The notes under the pieces: generated by a model
Told to the model about the DNA's origin: nothing
Databases searched by the model: none
Seen by the model: the letters and a program-made list of their open reading frames with translations, nothing else
Part shown: positions 1 to 8,895 of the stretch, in pieces
Layout: the number at the start of each line of letters is the position of its first letter
How positions within the stretch are numbered: position 1 is the stretch's first letter
Source: an uncultured Opitutales bacterium
GTDB lineage: Bacteria > Verrucomicrobiota > Verrucomicrobiia > Opitutales > UBA2995
Reading direction: 5' to 3'
NCBI GenBank assembly: GCA_938075565.1
Contig: CALJGU010000060.1
Span: 1 to 46,572 of the forward strand
DNA length: 46,572 nucleotides
Program-made: the position numbers and the translations under genes

Positions 1-37
1 AAGGGAGAAAATAAATATCAGTTTATTCGTCATCCAA

Positions 38-1345
38 CTAAAATGCTCGGTATTCACGATCCACATACTGGTTGGCCGAAGCGAGATTGGTAATCTTCAT
101 CGCCTTGGCATTCCACTTCAGAGTCTTCTCAGGATACTTGCTGGCAACAACTCCGAGCTGGAGCGTTTCAGTGAGTGGGCCTCCATAGGTAAATGGGGAA
201 CGGGTTTTTCCGTTTCCTAGGCAGGCATCCACCCATTCGCCATGGTGATCAATGGGATCGAGCTGTGGTTTCGGAACGCTGCGAATCAATTCCTGCGGAT
301 AGGTGCGAGGGCCACTCATATGAGGCATCATCAAATTTCCCTTCTCACCGATATAAACACAGCCTTGGCTGGGCATGGTGTAGTTTTCTGGAAGTTCAAA
401 TCCAGGAATCACCGGTGGTGCATAATCGCCATCATACCAGGTCCATTTGAGACGCTTAGTGGTGTAGTCGGTCGATCCAAACACATACTCAACTCGATTG
501 CTCGCGGGGTGAGCGAAACTGTTGGGCTCTCTGCAGCTTGCTTTTGCAGAAACCGGATCCGTCAACTTGAGAGCCCGATACGGAGTATCAAAAATATGTA
601 CGCCCATGTCACCAAGTGTGCCTGTTCCAAAATCAAGGAGTTTTCGCCACTGTCCAGGATGATAGTAGGAACTGAGAAAGCGTCTTTCATCAGCGACTCC
701 CAGCCATAGGTTCCAATCTAAGCTCTCTGGAATCGGATTCTCTCCAAGAGGAATAGCTGCTTCATCACGACCCCATTTCTTATTCGACCATACGTGCACT
801 TCACTCACTTTTCCGATCAAGCCGGAGCGAATGTATTCAACGGTCATGCGTTGCCCAATACTGGAGCTCACCTGGATACCCAACTGAGTTACCAGTCCCT
901 TTTCTTCGGACACTTCACGGAGTCGGCGATTTTCAACCACGTTGTGGGCCAAAGGCTTTTCACAGTAAACATGCTTCCCTCTCTCCATCGCAGCCATTGA
1001 GACGGGCGAATGCATGTGATCGGGCGTTGCAACCAAAACAGCATCGATATCTGAATCCAGCTTATCGAACATCTCCCGGTAGTCGGTAAATTTCTTGGCA
1101 TCGGGAGCAAGCTCTGAGGCGCTGTCCAAATACTTAGCATCCACATCGCAGAGGCCCACCATTTCAATGTTAGGCAGGCGGAGTAAAGATTCGAGGTTCC
1201 CTCGTCCACGGTTCCAGACACCCACCTGGGCGATCTGGAGCTTGGAGTTTGGTGAGGCTGCCCAGACACCGCTCGGAAGAATAGATATTCCGGCAAAGGC
1301 CGATGAGGCTTTAATAAAGTTTCTACGGGATAACTGAGAATTCAT
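38..1345 (-). CDS. Tat-exported Gfo/Idh/MocA family oxidoreductase
   Basis: NAD(P)-dependent oxidoreductase of the Gfo/Idh/MocA family, which typically acts on sugars or cyclitols. The N-terminus carries a twin-arginine signal (SRRNFIK, residues 6-12, then a hydrophobic stretch ending near GVWA-A), so the folded, cofactor-loaded protein is probably exported. The Rossmann region has GVWNRG (about 42-47) in the dinucleotide-loop position. The family signature EKPLAHN is at 129-135 and holds the catalytic-type Lys. The 435-residue length is normal for exported verrucomicrobial and planctomycete members. It lies 146 bases downstream of the thioesterase gene, a much larger gap than inside the preceding operon, so it may be transcribed separately. 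The substrate cannot be read from sequence. Family assignment is secure. Confidence 0.93.
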   Translation of the reverse strand: MNSQLSRRNFIKASSAFAGISILPSGVWAASPNSKLQIAQVGVWNRGRGNLESLLRLPNIEMVGLCDVDAKYLDSASELAPDAKKFTDYREMFDKLDSDIDAVLVATPDHMHSPVSMAAMERGKHVYCEKPLAHNVVENRRLREVSEEKGLVTQLGIQVSSSIGQRMTVEYIRSGLIGKVSEVHVWSNKKWGRDEAAIPLGENPIPESLDWNLWLGVADERRFLSSYYHPGQWRKLLDFGTGTLGDMGVHIFDTPYRALKLTDPVSAKASCREPNSFAHPASNRVEYVFGSTDYTTKRLKWTWYDGDYAPPVIPGFELPENYTMPSQGCVYIGEKGNLMMPHMSGPRTYPQELIRSVPKPQLDPIDHHGEWVDACLGNGKTRSPFTYGGPLTETLQLGVVASKYPEKTLKWNAKAMKITNLASANQYVDREYRAF

Positions 1346-1491
1346 AGGATCTTAAGGTAAGATTTATAAGAAAGGTGACAGTAGTAGCAAAGCCAAGGGC
1401 TGTCCAACTTTTCTATTTTTTGAGCTGTAGAAATGGAATTATCTTCCAATATCATTGGCAGCCACCGAGAGATCATGGGATTAACCCCTTC
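1346..1491. other. Intergenic gap after the long minus-strand operon
   Basis: This 146-base gap separates the thioesterase gene from the Gfo/Idh/MocA gene. It contains a short palindrome CCAAT-ATC-ATTGG (about 1447-1459) on the side where transcription leaves the thioesterase gene. The arms are only five bases and no clear T-run follows, so I do not call a terminator. No RNA gene is visible. Confidence 0.3.
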
Positions 1492-1926
1492 CTACAGTTC
1501 AGCCAGTTTACTCCTCAGCGCATCTGGAACCGGGGCCTTCTGCATGCGTCCTGAATTCGAGTCGAGTTCCACATGAATGATGGTTACCTCGCCTGAAGCT
1601 ACTAATTGCTCAGGCTCTCCATTGAACACATAAAAGCGATAGCGGATAGTCGTATTCTTCACTTCCTCGATGTTGAGACGAATATCCAAAACGTCTTCAA
1701 ACCGGGAGGGCTTAAAATAGCTACAAGAGATATTTAATCTCGGCCAACCATGCTGCCCTTCGTCGGATGACGTGTGTACGCTACCACCAAGGTGCCGCCA
1801 AAGCGCATGCTCGGCGGATTCCACGTAACGTAGATAATTGGCAAAATGAACGATACCAGCCATGTCGGTATCCGAAAACTCAACACGGCGTTGATGAGAG
1901 AAGTGAAAAGAGTCCGGAATATCCAT
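1492..1926 (-). CDS. Hot-dog acyl-CoA thioesterase (4HBT/YbgC-like)
   Basis: Small single-domain thioesterase of the 4-hydroxybenzoyl-CoA thioesterase/YbgC type, 144 residues. The N-terminal helix region has the family pattern DTDMAGIVHFANYLRY (about 19-34), which includes the acidic residue used for thioester hydrolysis in this family. The enzyme would release a free acid from a CoA or carrier-bound thioester in the cytoplasm. It is the last gene of a tightly packed minus-strand run and starts 7 bases after the glycosyltransferase stop. With an adenylating enzyme and an acyl-CoA-reductase-like protein in the same run, it may proofread or recycle an aromatic or fatty acyl thioester. That role is inferred from position. 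Fold assignment is strong; substrate is unknown. Confidence 0.9.
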   Translation of the reverse strand: MDIPDSFHFSHQRRVEFSDTDMAGIVHFANYLRYVESAEHALWRHLGGSVHTSSDEGQHGWPRLNISCSYFKPSRFEDVLDIRLNIEEVKNTTIRYRFYVFNGEPEQLVASGEVTIIHVELDSNSGRMQKAPVPDALRSKLAEL

Positions 1927-1933
1927 CAGTGAA

Positions 1934-3232
1934 TCAGTTGGTGGGTTGGTAAGCTCGGGTGAGCTGAAGAAATTGTTTACTCATTTGGGGCGAAGAGAAG
2001 TGTTCTTCCACTTTCTCGCGCCCTTGCTTTCGCATAGCTTCCAAGCGCTCCGGATCATTCAACAAGGAGTCCCAAGCTTCAGCAAAATCCTTCGGATTAT
2101 TGCGAGGAACGCAGGTGCCTCCACCGGTTGATTCAATGATTTCAGGAAAGGATGCCATCTCGGGTTGCACAACAGGAACACCACAAGCAATAGCCTCGAG
2201 AACATACAATCCGAAGGCTTCTGGATAGGTAACTGGGACTGAAAACAATGTAAGTGACTGCAGGAAAAAAATCTTTTCCTCTCGAGAAATATTCGGAAGC
2301 CAGTCAACATCCTCGTCTAAACCTTCTTTATGAATGCGGGCCTTAAGCTCTTTAACCAATGGTATATCACCCGCAGTCATGGCACCGGCGATCCTCAAGC
2401 GTACGCCTTCTCGCCCGATTGTCTTTCGCAACCGAATAAACCCATCGACCAGAACTTCTAATCCTTTTTCGCGACACATGCGAGCAAGGTATCCAATCGT
2501 CGGGTACTCAGGAGACTGTTCAGCAAGTTCGTAGCCTTCCATTTTGATGCCGTTATGCATCACCTCAATTGTTCCTTCTGAAAGCCCAAGACGTTCTTCC
2601 ATATAACGAGAGTAGAACCGACAGGGAGAAACCAACATATCGGCTGACGCGAGCCGCTCCCCCATCCGATTCCAGCATTGACTGCGAAAGGGTTCTGGAA
2701 GTCCGTCCAAGAAGGAATCTTCTCCTTGGAAAAAGAGAATGATCGGCACGTTAAGACGTTTCTTGATCTCATCGGCCAAGCCAGCCTGGAGGGCAGTTGA
2801 TAAGCACACGACCTCCGGCTTCCCTATTTCTTCCAGCCAAACCAGGAGCTTCTCGAATTCCTTGCGGAATCCACTTTCCTCAATCTCCAACATTTCGAGG
2901 CACATTTTTCCATGCTCACGTGCCGAGGTCATATGGCTATGCCGGGCAGCCCAACGGAGCAGACTCGTTCGATTCAACAAACGGTCGATAAAGGCAGGTG
3001 TTTTCCGAAACAGGGCCAACTTCTGCTGAAGATACATATTGATCCCACCAAAGAATATAGGCGTTTCCTTTAATCCCTCCAACGGCTCTTCATCGAGCAT
3101 GAGAGGCAAATACATCGGAAGGATTGCCACATCTTCACCTGCCTTATGTAGCTCAATAGCTAAGGCATTGTCTCGCATGCAAGCACCGCAATAGTAGCTT
3201 CCGGTGCCGGGAGTCAGAAAAGTAAGTTTCAC
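1934..3232 (-). CDS. Glycosyltransferase family 4 (GT-B fold)
   Basis: Retaining GT-B glycosyltransferase of 432 residues. The N-terminal domain opens with a beta-strand and a glycine/cysteine-rich loop (LTPGTGSYYCGACMRDN). The C-terminal domain has the RMCREKGLEVLVDGF donor-site segment and the EAFGLYVLE signature, the EX7E motif that contacts the nucleotide-sugar donor. The start is GTG at 3232; no better ATG lies upstream in frame. It is encoded between the flavoprotein (34-base gap) and the thioesterase (7-base gap), so it is likely co-transcribed with the chorismate lyase and radical SAM genes. By context it may glycosylate the small molecule made by this operon, but a cell-envelope role is equally possible. 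It has no signal peptide or membrane segment. Confidence 0.92.
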   Translation of the reverse strand: MKLTFLTPGTGSYYCGACMRDNALAIELHKAGEDVAILPMYLPLMLDEEPLEGLKETPIFFGGINMYLQQKLALFRKTPAFIDRLLNRTSLLRWAARHSHMTSAREHGKMCLEMLEIEESGFRKEFEKLLVWLEEIGKPEVVCLSTALQAGLADEIKKRLNVPIILFFQGEDSFLDGLPEPFRSQCWNRMGERLASADMLVSPCRFYSRYMEERLGLSEGTIEVMHNGIKMEGYELAEQSPEYPTIGYLARMCREKGLEVLVDGFIRLRKTIGREGVRLRIAGAMTAGDIPLVKELKARIHKEGLDEDVDWLPNISREEKIFFLQSLTLFSVPVTYPEAFGLYVLEAIACGVPVVQPEMASFPEIIESTGGGTCVPRNNPKDFAEAWDSLLNDPERLEAMRKQGREKVEEHFSSPQMSKQFLQLTRAYQPTN

Positions 3233-3266
3233 GGGTAGGATTAGATCAGGTAACCCGCGAAAGAAC

Positions 3267-4541
3267 TCACGGGGCAGTCGGCTTTAAATTTGCCCGCCCA
3301 TGAGATAAAGGTTCGGGCAATTTTGCAAAATCTTTCATCGCCTCTAATAATTCTCCGTAATCGCGGTCAACCAGATCACCAATTAAGCAATCAGTCAGTG
3401 TGCCTCGAAGGTGCATATTGGCCTTGATCAGGTCGGCAAAGCTGAATCTCTCATCGTAGAAAGCGTAAACCACCTGACGCATAACCTCAATGGATGAACA
3501 AAGCGTGTCACCATAAGCTTCGTAGTCGGTAGCCGTGATGGGTCCGTCTTTCTTCAAGGCGATGTCGGTGGCGTCTGCAGCCAGTTCAGCTGATTTGAGT
3601 GCGAGAAATACACCGGAAGAAAAGACAGGATCCAAAAACGCAAAGGCATCGCCAATCAGCACACAGCCATCGGTCGCACAATGCTCCCCACGGTAAGAGT
3701 ATTCACCCGTCACCCAATACTCACCAAATTGCTCTCCTGAGGCCAGGTGATCTTCGATCCATGGGTTGTTTTTGATCTCGCGCTCGTAAATTTCTTTTGG
3801 GTCGCGTGTATCTCGATAGAGGTAATCCCGCTCAGCAACGATGCCGGAGCTCACAATATCGTCGGCCATAGGAATATTCCAGAACCAACCCTTACCATCC
3901 AAGTAGGCAACGGTGGTGGAACCTTCGTCCAGGCCTGGATCTCGTTTGGCACCTTTGAACAATGTCCAGATGGCAATCTTGTTCAGCTCTGGATCACGCT
4001 TGCGCGAACTGGTCTTTCTCAAATACAAGGCGTCTCGCCCCGAACCATCCAGTACCACTCGAGCATTAAACTCTAACGCCTCTCCTCCTTTGGACTCAGC
4101 TTGCACACCTACGATCGCTCCAGAGTCGTCCTTGGTGAACTCGGTCACTGCTGTTTCTTCAAGTACGGTGGCTCCCTTTTCGCGGGCATTGTCCAAGAGC
4201 ATCAGGTCGAAATCGGCTCGTTTCACCTGCCAGGTAGTCGACGAAGGGTGATCGTTATGCTGAAAGAAGTAAAACGGTGTAGAGACCTTGCCGTTACGGC
4301 CCACAAACTGAACGCTGTGTTTTTCCGTCCAGGCCATTTCCTTGATCTTATCCACCAAACCCAATCGTTCGAAGGTGAAGTAGCAGAAGGGCATCAGCGA
4401 TTCTCCCACATGGTAGCGTGGGAATTTTTCCTTTTCCAGGATGAGCACATCCCAGCCCTTCTCGGCCAATAAGGCTCCGGCAGTCGATCCAGCTGGACCG
4501 CCTCCGACGATGACGGCGTCATATTGCTTTTGGTAAGTCAT
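3267..4541 (-). CDS. FAD-dependent oxidoreductase, halogenase/geranylgeranyl-reductase type
   Basis: Flavoprotein of 424 residues in the group that includes flavin-dependent halogenases and geranylgeranyl reductases. The FAD-binding GGGPAG loop is at 13-18, VGESLMP at 45-51, the WFWNIP segment at 219-224 matches the WxWxIP pattern seen in halogenases, and GDAFAFLDPVFSSGV (297-311) is the second FAD/substrate motif. Members hydroxylate, halogenate or reduce small molecules or carrier-bound substrates. I cannot confirm the catalytic Lys of true halogenases by eye, so halogenation is only one option. The gene sits 25 bases downstream of the chorismate lyase, which suggests it acts on a chorismate-derived aromatic. 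Family is secure; reaction is not. Confidence 0.88.
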   Translation of the reverse strand: MTYQKQYDAVIVGGGPAGSTAGALLAEKGWDVLILEKEKFPRYHVGESLMPFCYFTFERLGLVDKIKEMAWTEKHSVQFVGRNGKVSTPFYFFQHNDHPSSTTWQVKRADFDLMLLDNAREKGATVLEETAVTEFTKDDSGAIVGVQAESKGGEALEFNARVVLDGSGRDALYLRKTSSRKRDPELNKIAIWTLFKGAKRDPGLDEGSTTVAYLDGKGWFWNIPMADDIVSSGIVAERDYLYRDTRDPKEIYEREIKNNPWIEDHLASGEQFGEYWVTGEYSYRGEHCATDGCVLIGDAFAFLDPVFSSGVFLALKSAELAADATDIALKKDGPITATDYEAYGDTLCSSIEVMRQVVYAFYDERFSFADLIKANMHLRGTLTDCLIGDLVDRDYGELLEAMKDFAKLPEPLSHGRANLKPTAP

Positions 4542-4566
4542 TTTGAGAAATTGTTATATGGGAAAA

Positions 4567-5124
4567 TTAAATGTAATTTTCCTCCGGCAGGATTTCCATT
4601 ATCCAAGCTAGAGTCTGTCCATTGGTTTTCGAAAGTTGGTTGAACCTTCCATAAAAGGTATATTTTTCCAAGTCTTTGGAGAGAGTAGGAGCTATATATC
4701 CAGCAGAGATGGCAAAAAAGCAAACCGGAGCACTCTGAAATTCGACTTTGAACTTATGCAAAAGTCCTCCAAACGGTTCTTGGTCGGCTTCGATCTCTTC
4801 ACGGTGTTCCTGATCGGAGCTATCTAAGACGATGGCAATCACACCATACTCTAAGACTGTGTCCGCTTTTTTAGTCTGAAGAAATACTTCACGCAGGTAC
4901 ACATCTCCACGCTCGAGACTCTGAATCTTGTCGATGTAGATATCGCTCTTGTAGTAGCGCGCCAGGGTAGAGGTCATATCCTCATCATGAAACATCAGCT
5001 GCCTAGCAGGCTCGGGCAATTCCTCCCCGGGTAAAATCCGGAATGAAGCAGCCGGAATCGAGCAGTCTTCTACAATATACCGGCGCAAAGATTCCGGCAT
5101 GCCATTCACAATCACTTCTTCCAT
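4567..5124 (-). CDS. UbiC-like chorismate lyase family protein
   Basis: 185-residue protein I place in the chorismate lyase (UbiC) superfamily from several aligned landmarks: PARQLMFHDEDMTSTLARYY (39-58), which resembles the family's A-R-x-L-x-x-H-x-x-M-T-x-x-L segment; VYLREV with Arg78; LEYGVIAIVL (91-100); and the C-terminal YGRFNQL...WIMEILP with Gly159-Arg160 and Glu177. The last set corresponds to the G-R...E-x-x-L-P end of UbiC, whose Glu is catalytic. UbiC cleaves chorismate to 4-hydroxybenzoate and pyruvate. Most Verrucomicrobiota are expected to use menaquinone, so a ubiquinone role is unlikely and a specialised product is more plausible. It lies between the radical SAM gene (39-base gap) and the flavoprotein gene. 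Identity is divergent, so the exact product (4- or 3-hydroxybenzoate) is open. Confidence 0.72.
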   Translation of the reverse strand: MEEVIVNGMPESLRRYIVEDCSIPAASFRILPGEELPEPARQLMFHDEDMTSTLARYYKSDIYIDKIQSLERGDVYLREVFLQTKKADTVLEYGVIAIVLDSSDQEHREEIEADQEPFGGLLHKFKVEFQSAPVCFFAISAGYIAPTLSKDLEKYTFYGRFNQLSKTNGQTLAWIMEILPEENYI

Positions 5125-5163
5125 AGGGGCGGGGGTGATTAAAGCTAGGGAAAGAAAGGATGC

Positions 5164-6498
5164 TTAAACGATTTTGCTAGTCCGATGCTCTTTCAGAAAG
5201 AAGTCGTGCAAGAGATTGTCTAAACAGAGAAGGCCATCACGATTGAGTAGCACTTCACTATTTTTAACTTCGAGGAGTCCTTCTTCGGTCAGGCCAGCAA
5301 GCTGCTCTGCAAATCGCTCCTCCATATTGACTCCAAATTTTTCAGAGAAGTAACCCAACTTCACATGGCCCAGCTTCATCTGAAGGATAAACTCACGAAT
5401 CATGCGTTCTTCTTCGGATGTTCGGAAGGCTCGTTTGATTGGAAGCTCACCCGCTTCTACTTTTTCAAGATAAGGGTCGATCTCGGTTGTATTCTGATAG
5501 TGGACACCTGCAGCGTGTGAAAACGATGCAACACCTAGGCCAAGCAGATCTGCCCCACTCCACAATTCATCGCGATAGATAAATTTGGTACGATCCGGAT
5601 CCTTCACAGCAGTGTAACCACTCGAGATAGTATAACCGGCACTTTCCAACGCAGCAAAAGCTTCCTTCACCCAGCGACGCTTGGTTTCCCAGTCAGCAAC
5701 CGGAGCGACCAACTGACCACCACTTTTCATCTCCTTATAGATGGCCGTGTTGTAGGGGATCTCCATTTGGTAGATGGTCACACTGTCCGGCATCAACTTG
5801 ATCGTTTCTTCAATGTTGAACTGCCAGTTTTCTTCGGTCTCTTCGAGCATACCGGCAATCAGATCGATATTGAGCTGATCAAAATTCAATTCCCGTGCGC
5901 GCTCGTAGGCTTTGTAAACCTCAGGTGCTCGGTGGGCACGACCATTGATCTCCAACAGGTGATCATTAAAGTTCTCAATCCCCAGACTCAGGCGAGTTAC
6001 ACCGACGTCTTTAATCGCAGCCAGCTTCATCTCGTTCAAGGTACCTGGCTCACCTTCGAAAGCGACTTCCTCGGCTTCATCCCATGGGAGTATCGCCTTC
6101 ATTTGGTCAGTCAGGCTATGTAGCTGCTTGGAAGAAAGGTAGGATGGCGTACCACCTCCGAAATAAATGAAGTGTGGTTTGCGACCCTGGAAAAGCGGAC
6201 GTTGAGCAATGGCTTTCATTTCAACCATTGTGCCATCCAAGTAATTCTGGATCTGGTTGGCATTCTTGTCCGTGTAAACGCGGAAGTAACAAAAGTGACA
6301 GCGCTTTCGACAGAATGGGATGTGATGATAAACACCGAGCTTTGTATTAGGATCTGGCTCGGAGTTCAAGGCAATCTCCACCTCCACAGCCTGATCCTCG
6401 GACCAGAAAGAAAAAGGAGGATAATTCGAGATAAAGTAATTACCGGCGCGCGTTGAATTTTTGGCGCTCAAAGGTTTATCGGAAGGGTTGGTATCCAT
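5164..6498 (-). CDS. HemW/HemN-like radical SAM protein
   Basis: Radical SAM enzyme of 444 residues. The 4Fe-4S cysteines are Cys63, Cys67 and Cys70 in HIPFCRKRCHFCYF, and GGGTP (114-118) is the SAM-binding glycine motif, both as in the coproporphyrinogen-III-oxidase-like family. The C-terminal region keeps the HemW-like layout (LLGLGVASFSH, then a helical RTSEEERMIREFIL segment). HemN relatives include heme chaperones (HemW) and class C methyltransferases or cyclopropanases of natural-product pathways. Placement inside an operon with chorismate lyase, flavoprotein and glycosyltransferase, away from any heme gene, favours a tailoring role, but this is inference. Before the first cysteine there are about 60 extra residues compared with minimal HemW, and the motif continues as CYFRVYTDK. 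Confidence 0.85.
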   Translation of the reverse strand: MDTNPSDKPLSAKNSTRAGNYFISNYPPFSFWSEDQAVEVEIALNSEPDPNTKLGVYHHIPFCRKRCHFCYFRVYTDKNANQIQNYLDGTMVEMKAIAQRPLFQGRKPHFIYFGGGTPSYLSSKQLHSLTDQMKAILPWDEAEEVAFEGEPGTLNEMKLAAIKDVGVTRLSLGIENFNDHLLEINGRAHRAPEVYKAYERARELNFDQLNIDLIAGMLEETEENWQFNIEETIKLMPDSVTIYQMEIPYNTAIYKEMKSGGQLVAPVADWETKRRWVKEAFAALESAGYTISSGYTAVKDPDRTKFIYRDELWSGADLLGLGVASFSHAAGVHYQNTTEIDPYLEKVEAGELPIKRAFRTSEEERMIREFILQMKLGHVKLGYFSEKFGVNMEERFAEQLAGLTEEGLLEVKNSEVLLNRDGLLCLDNLLHDFFLKEHRTSKIV

Positions 6499-6539
6499 AA
6501 TTAAATTGCTTAGGGTTGGGTTATTATAACCGCTGAAAG

Positions 6540-7730
6540 TCAGGACTCTTTTAAGGCAAAGACGGTTCCATCTTCACCTCCGATGATGAGTGCGCCGTAT
6601 CCGTAGGCCGGACTGGCAATGAACCCTTCACCGAGGTCGAGCCTCCAGATTTCCTCTCCACTGTCGAGATTTAAGGCATAGAGGCGACCGTCTCCTGATC
6701 CAAAGATAAGTCCATCATCAAAGACAATAGGAGCACTCTCTATTCGTGCTCCGGTTCTAAATTTCCAGACAGATTCGCCGCTTTCCTGATTGATCGCATG
6801 CAAATGCTTATCATTGGAGCCGATAAATAGCATGTCATCGCTCACACCGGGCGCATTGTTGAAAGGTAAGTTTCGGTCCTCATAGACCCAGGCAATCATG
6901 CCAAGGTCGACATCGAATGCCACGACCTGGTTTGCGTAGTTTCCTGAGTAAGCCATGTGCTTATAAGTCGCGATGGAACTCACGATCTGGGAATCATTCG
7001 GGATCTTATGAACCAGGCTACCGTCTGCTAAACCGATCACGTGCAATTGTGCATCACAGCCACCAAACACCACCCACTGGTTATCTACGACCGCAGGCGA
7101 GCCGTTGATGTAATCTTCCGTTTCGTAGGACCATATGAGCGAGCCATCTTCCGTGCTCAGACAACGGGTCGTGCCATCATAGCCATTCATCAATACCCAC
7201 TGTCCTTCCCCTTCGGGGTTATCAACCACAACAGGTGCAGCACTGATTTTGTCGTCTGCTCCAAACTTCCACACTTCTTCACCCGTCTCCAGGCTCAAGG
7301 CGTAGAGCTGTCCATCGTTAGAGGGAAGAAAAACCAGATCGCCACTAATCGCCGGTGCAGCGGTGACAGCGTCTTCGGTTTCGAACTTCCAAAGTTCTTC
7401 TCCCGTTTCCAAATCGAGTTTAAAAAATAGTCCATCCTCGGTGCCGACAAAAACATGTTCGCCCAGAATGGCAGCTTCGGCTGAGATCATTTGGCCTGCG
7501 GAAAAAGTCCATGCGATTTCCATCTGCCCGGGTAGACTTGCTGGAATCTGTCCTGAAAGATGGGGTCCTCCGCGAGTCATCGACCAGGAGGTTTGCGGAA
7601 TAGGAGGTGCGACTTCCTCGACTACCGTTTCTTCTACAGTCGTCTCAGATGACTTGGAACAACCTGCTGTCCAAATTATCGCTGAGACAAGTGAAAGACT
7701 GATAACATATTTGGAAAGATGAACCTTCAT
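6540..7730 (-). CDS. PQQ-like beta-propeller lipoprotein
   Basis: 396-residue exported propeller protein. The signal peptide ends at a lipobox-like TAGC with Cys24, so the mature protein is probably a lipoprotein. It consists of repeated blades of the type AAPAISGDLVF...LYALSLETGEEVWKF, the PQQ-enzyme repeat of BamB and quinoprotein dehydrogenases. At least seven such blades can be followed. No dehydrogenase active-site features (PQQ-binding disulfide, metal ligands) are evident, so a scaffold or binding role is more likely than catalysis. The gene lies 15 bases downstream of the alcohol dehydrogenase and 41 bases upstream of the radical SAM gene, inside the long operon. Its link to the enzymes around it is unexplained. 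Confidence 0.88.
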   Translation of the reverse strand: MKVHLSKYVISLSLVSAIIWTAGCSKSSETTVEETVVEEVAPPIPQTSWSMTRGGPHLSGQIPASLPGQMEIAWTFSAGQMISAEAAILGEHVFVGTEDGLFFKLDLETGEELWKFETEDAVTAAPAISGDLVFLPSNDGQLYALSLETGEEVWKFGADDKISAAPVVVDNPEGEGQWVLMNGYDGTTRCLSTEDGSLIWSYETEDYINGSPAVVDNQWVVFGGCDAQLHVIGLADGSLVHKIPNDSQIVSSIATYKHMAYSGNYANQVVAFDVDLGMIAWVYEDRNLPFNNAPGVSDDMLFIGSNDKHLHAINQESGESVWKFRTGARIESAPIVFDDGLIFGSGDGRLYALNLDSGEEIWRLDLGEGFIASPAYGYGALIIGGEDGTVFALKES

Positions 7731-7745
7731 CAGCTCGTCCTTTTT

Positions 7746-8894
7746 TTATGCCGGTTCTGGCAACGCCAGAGCTGCCCGGTACAATTCAACAAAATCACTC
7801 AGCTCAAGTGGCCGGGGGTTAAAGTTTCCTGTCCACTGCTGTTTGGCTTCGGTGGCCAATTGCTGGATCTCTTCCTCATCGGCGCTGAATGCTATTTGCT
7901 CCATACGTCCCGTTAGATCGGTAACCCAGTCTATGAGAGATTTGTCACTCACATCCAGCTCACTCAAAATAGAAGTGTAGCGACTATAAATACACGAGGC
8001 GTCCGGATCTTGATCGTTAAACCGCATTACATGTGGCAACATCATCGCTACAGCACGACCATGAATAATATCGTGGCGAGCGGTTAGTGGATTGGCCGAA
8101 GCATGGGCCCCTCCCAACATGCTGTTTTCAATCGCGAGGCCACTCAATGCAGCTCCCAAAAGTATATGCCCCCGGTCGTCACCTTGCACACTATGGTCTA
8201 CAATATCATCGATCGCCCGAACAATATGCCGAAAAGCAGCTTCGGAATACATGGATGATAGTTCGGTCCGCTTGGTAGAAACTGCCGCTTCCAAAGCATG
8301 AGCCAAGGCATCAATGCCGGTTTGCACCGCAACTGATCGCGGTTGGCTATCTGTAATGTCAGGATCAAGAATGGCTACTCGAGCCAGTGCCTTGGGATCT
8401 CCACAGGCCATCTTTTCATGGCTCTCTTCGCGACTCACCAAAGCGTAGGACTGACACTCACTTCCGGTGCCAGCCGTGGTAGGAATAGCAATAAAGGGCA
8501 ACATCTTTTTCGACGCCTTTCCATAACCGTGGTAATCGCTCATGCGCCCACCATTGGTTAGTAGAAAATTACACGCCTTGGCAGTATCGATACTGCTGCC
8601 GCCTCCCAGTGCAAGGAAACCATCAAACTCGATTTCCTTGGCAAATGCGCAACAGGCAGCCGCATCATTCTCGGTCGGATTTTCGCTCACATCATCGTAG
8701 ACATGAACCGGAATACCTTCCCCTTCAAGCAAGGCTCGGGTGGACTCAACATGGCCGGCCTTCACAATGCCTTTGTCCGTCACCAGCAAAACAGAAGTAA
8801 TACCCAACTCTTTGATTGAGTTCGGCAATTCCTTCATGACTCCATTTCCAAAAACGAGTTTGGGCGAGGGTCTGGACTCGAAAGGATCGACCAT
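7746..8894 (-). CDS. Iron-containing alcohol dehydrogenase
   Basis: Group III (iron-type) alcohol dehydrogenase of 382 residues, full family length. NAD(P)-binding GGGSSID is at 97-103 and TTAGTGSE at 139-146. The metal ligands appear intact: Asp195 and His199 in IDALAHALE, His264 in GGAHASANPL, and His278 in DIIHG. It would interconvert an aldehyde and a primary alcohol in the cytoplasm. Its start codon lies one base after the stop of the aldehyde-dehydrogenase-like gene, indicating tight translational coupling and a shared aldehyde intermediate. With the adenylating enzyme upstream, the three could reduce a carboxylic acid to an alcohol, or run in reverse for alcohol oxidation. Substrate unknown. 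Confidence 0.95.
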   Translation of the reverse strand: MVDPFESRPSPKLVFGNGVMKELPNSIKELGITSVLLVTDKGIVKAGHVESTRALLEGEGIPVHVYDDVSENPTENDAAACCAFAKEIEFDGFLALGGGSSIDTAKACNFLLTNGGRMSDYHGYGKASKKMLPFIAIPTTAGTGSECQSYALVSREESHEKMACGDPKALARVAILDPDITDSQPRSVAVQTGIDALAHALEAAVSTKRTELSSMYSEAAFRHIVRAIDDIVDHSVQGDDRGHILLGAALSGLAIENSMLGGAHASANPLTARHDIIHGRAVAMMLPHVMRFNDQDPDASCIYSRYTSILSELDVSDKSLIDWVTDLTGRMEQIAFSADEEEIQQLATEAKQQWTGNFNPRPLELSDFVELYRAALALPEPA

Positions 8895-8895
8895 G

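Noticed and set aside
3267-4541. Firm call of tryptophan halogenase
   Set aside because: WxWxIP and GESLMP segments are present, but they also occur in related reductases and monooxygenases, and the catalytic lysine could not be placed by eye.
6540-7730. Reading the PQQ-like proteins as true PQQ-dependent alcohol dehydrogenases acting with the iron enzyme
   Set aside because: They are too short for quinoprotein dehydrogenases and show no vicinal cysteine pair, calcium-ligand pattern or cytochrome motif.
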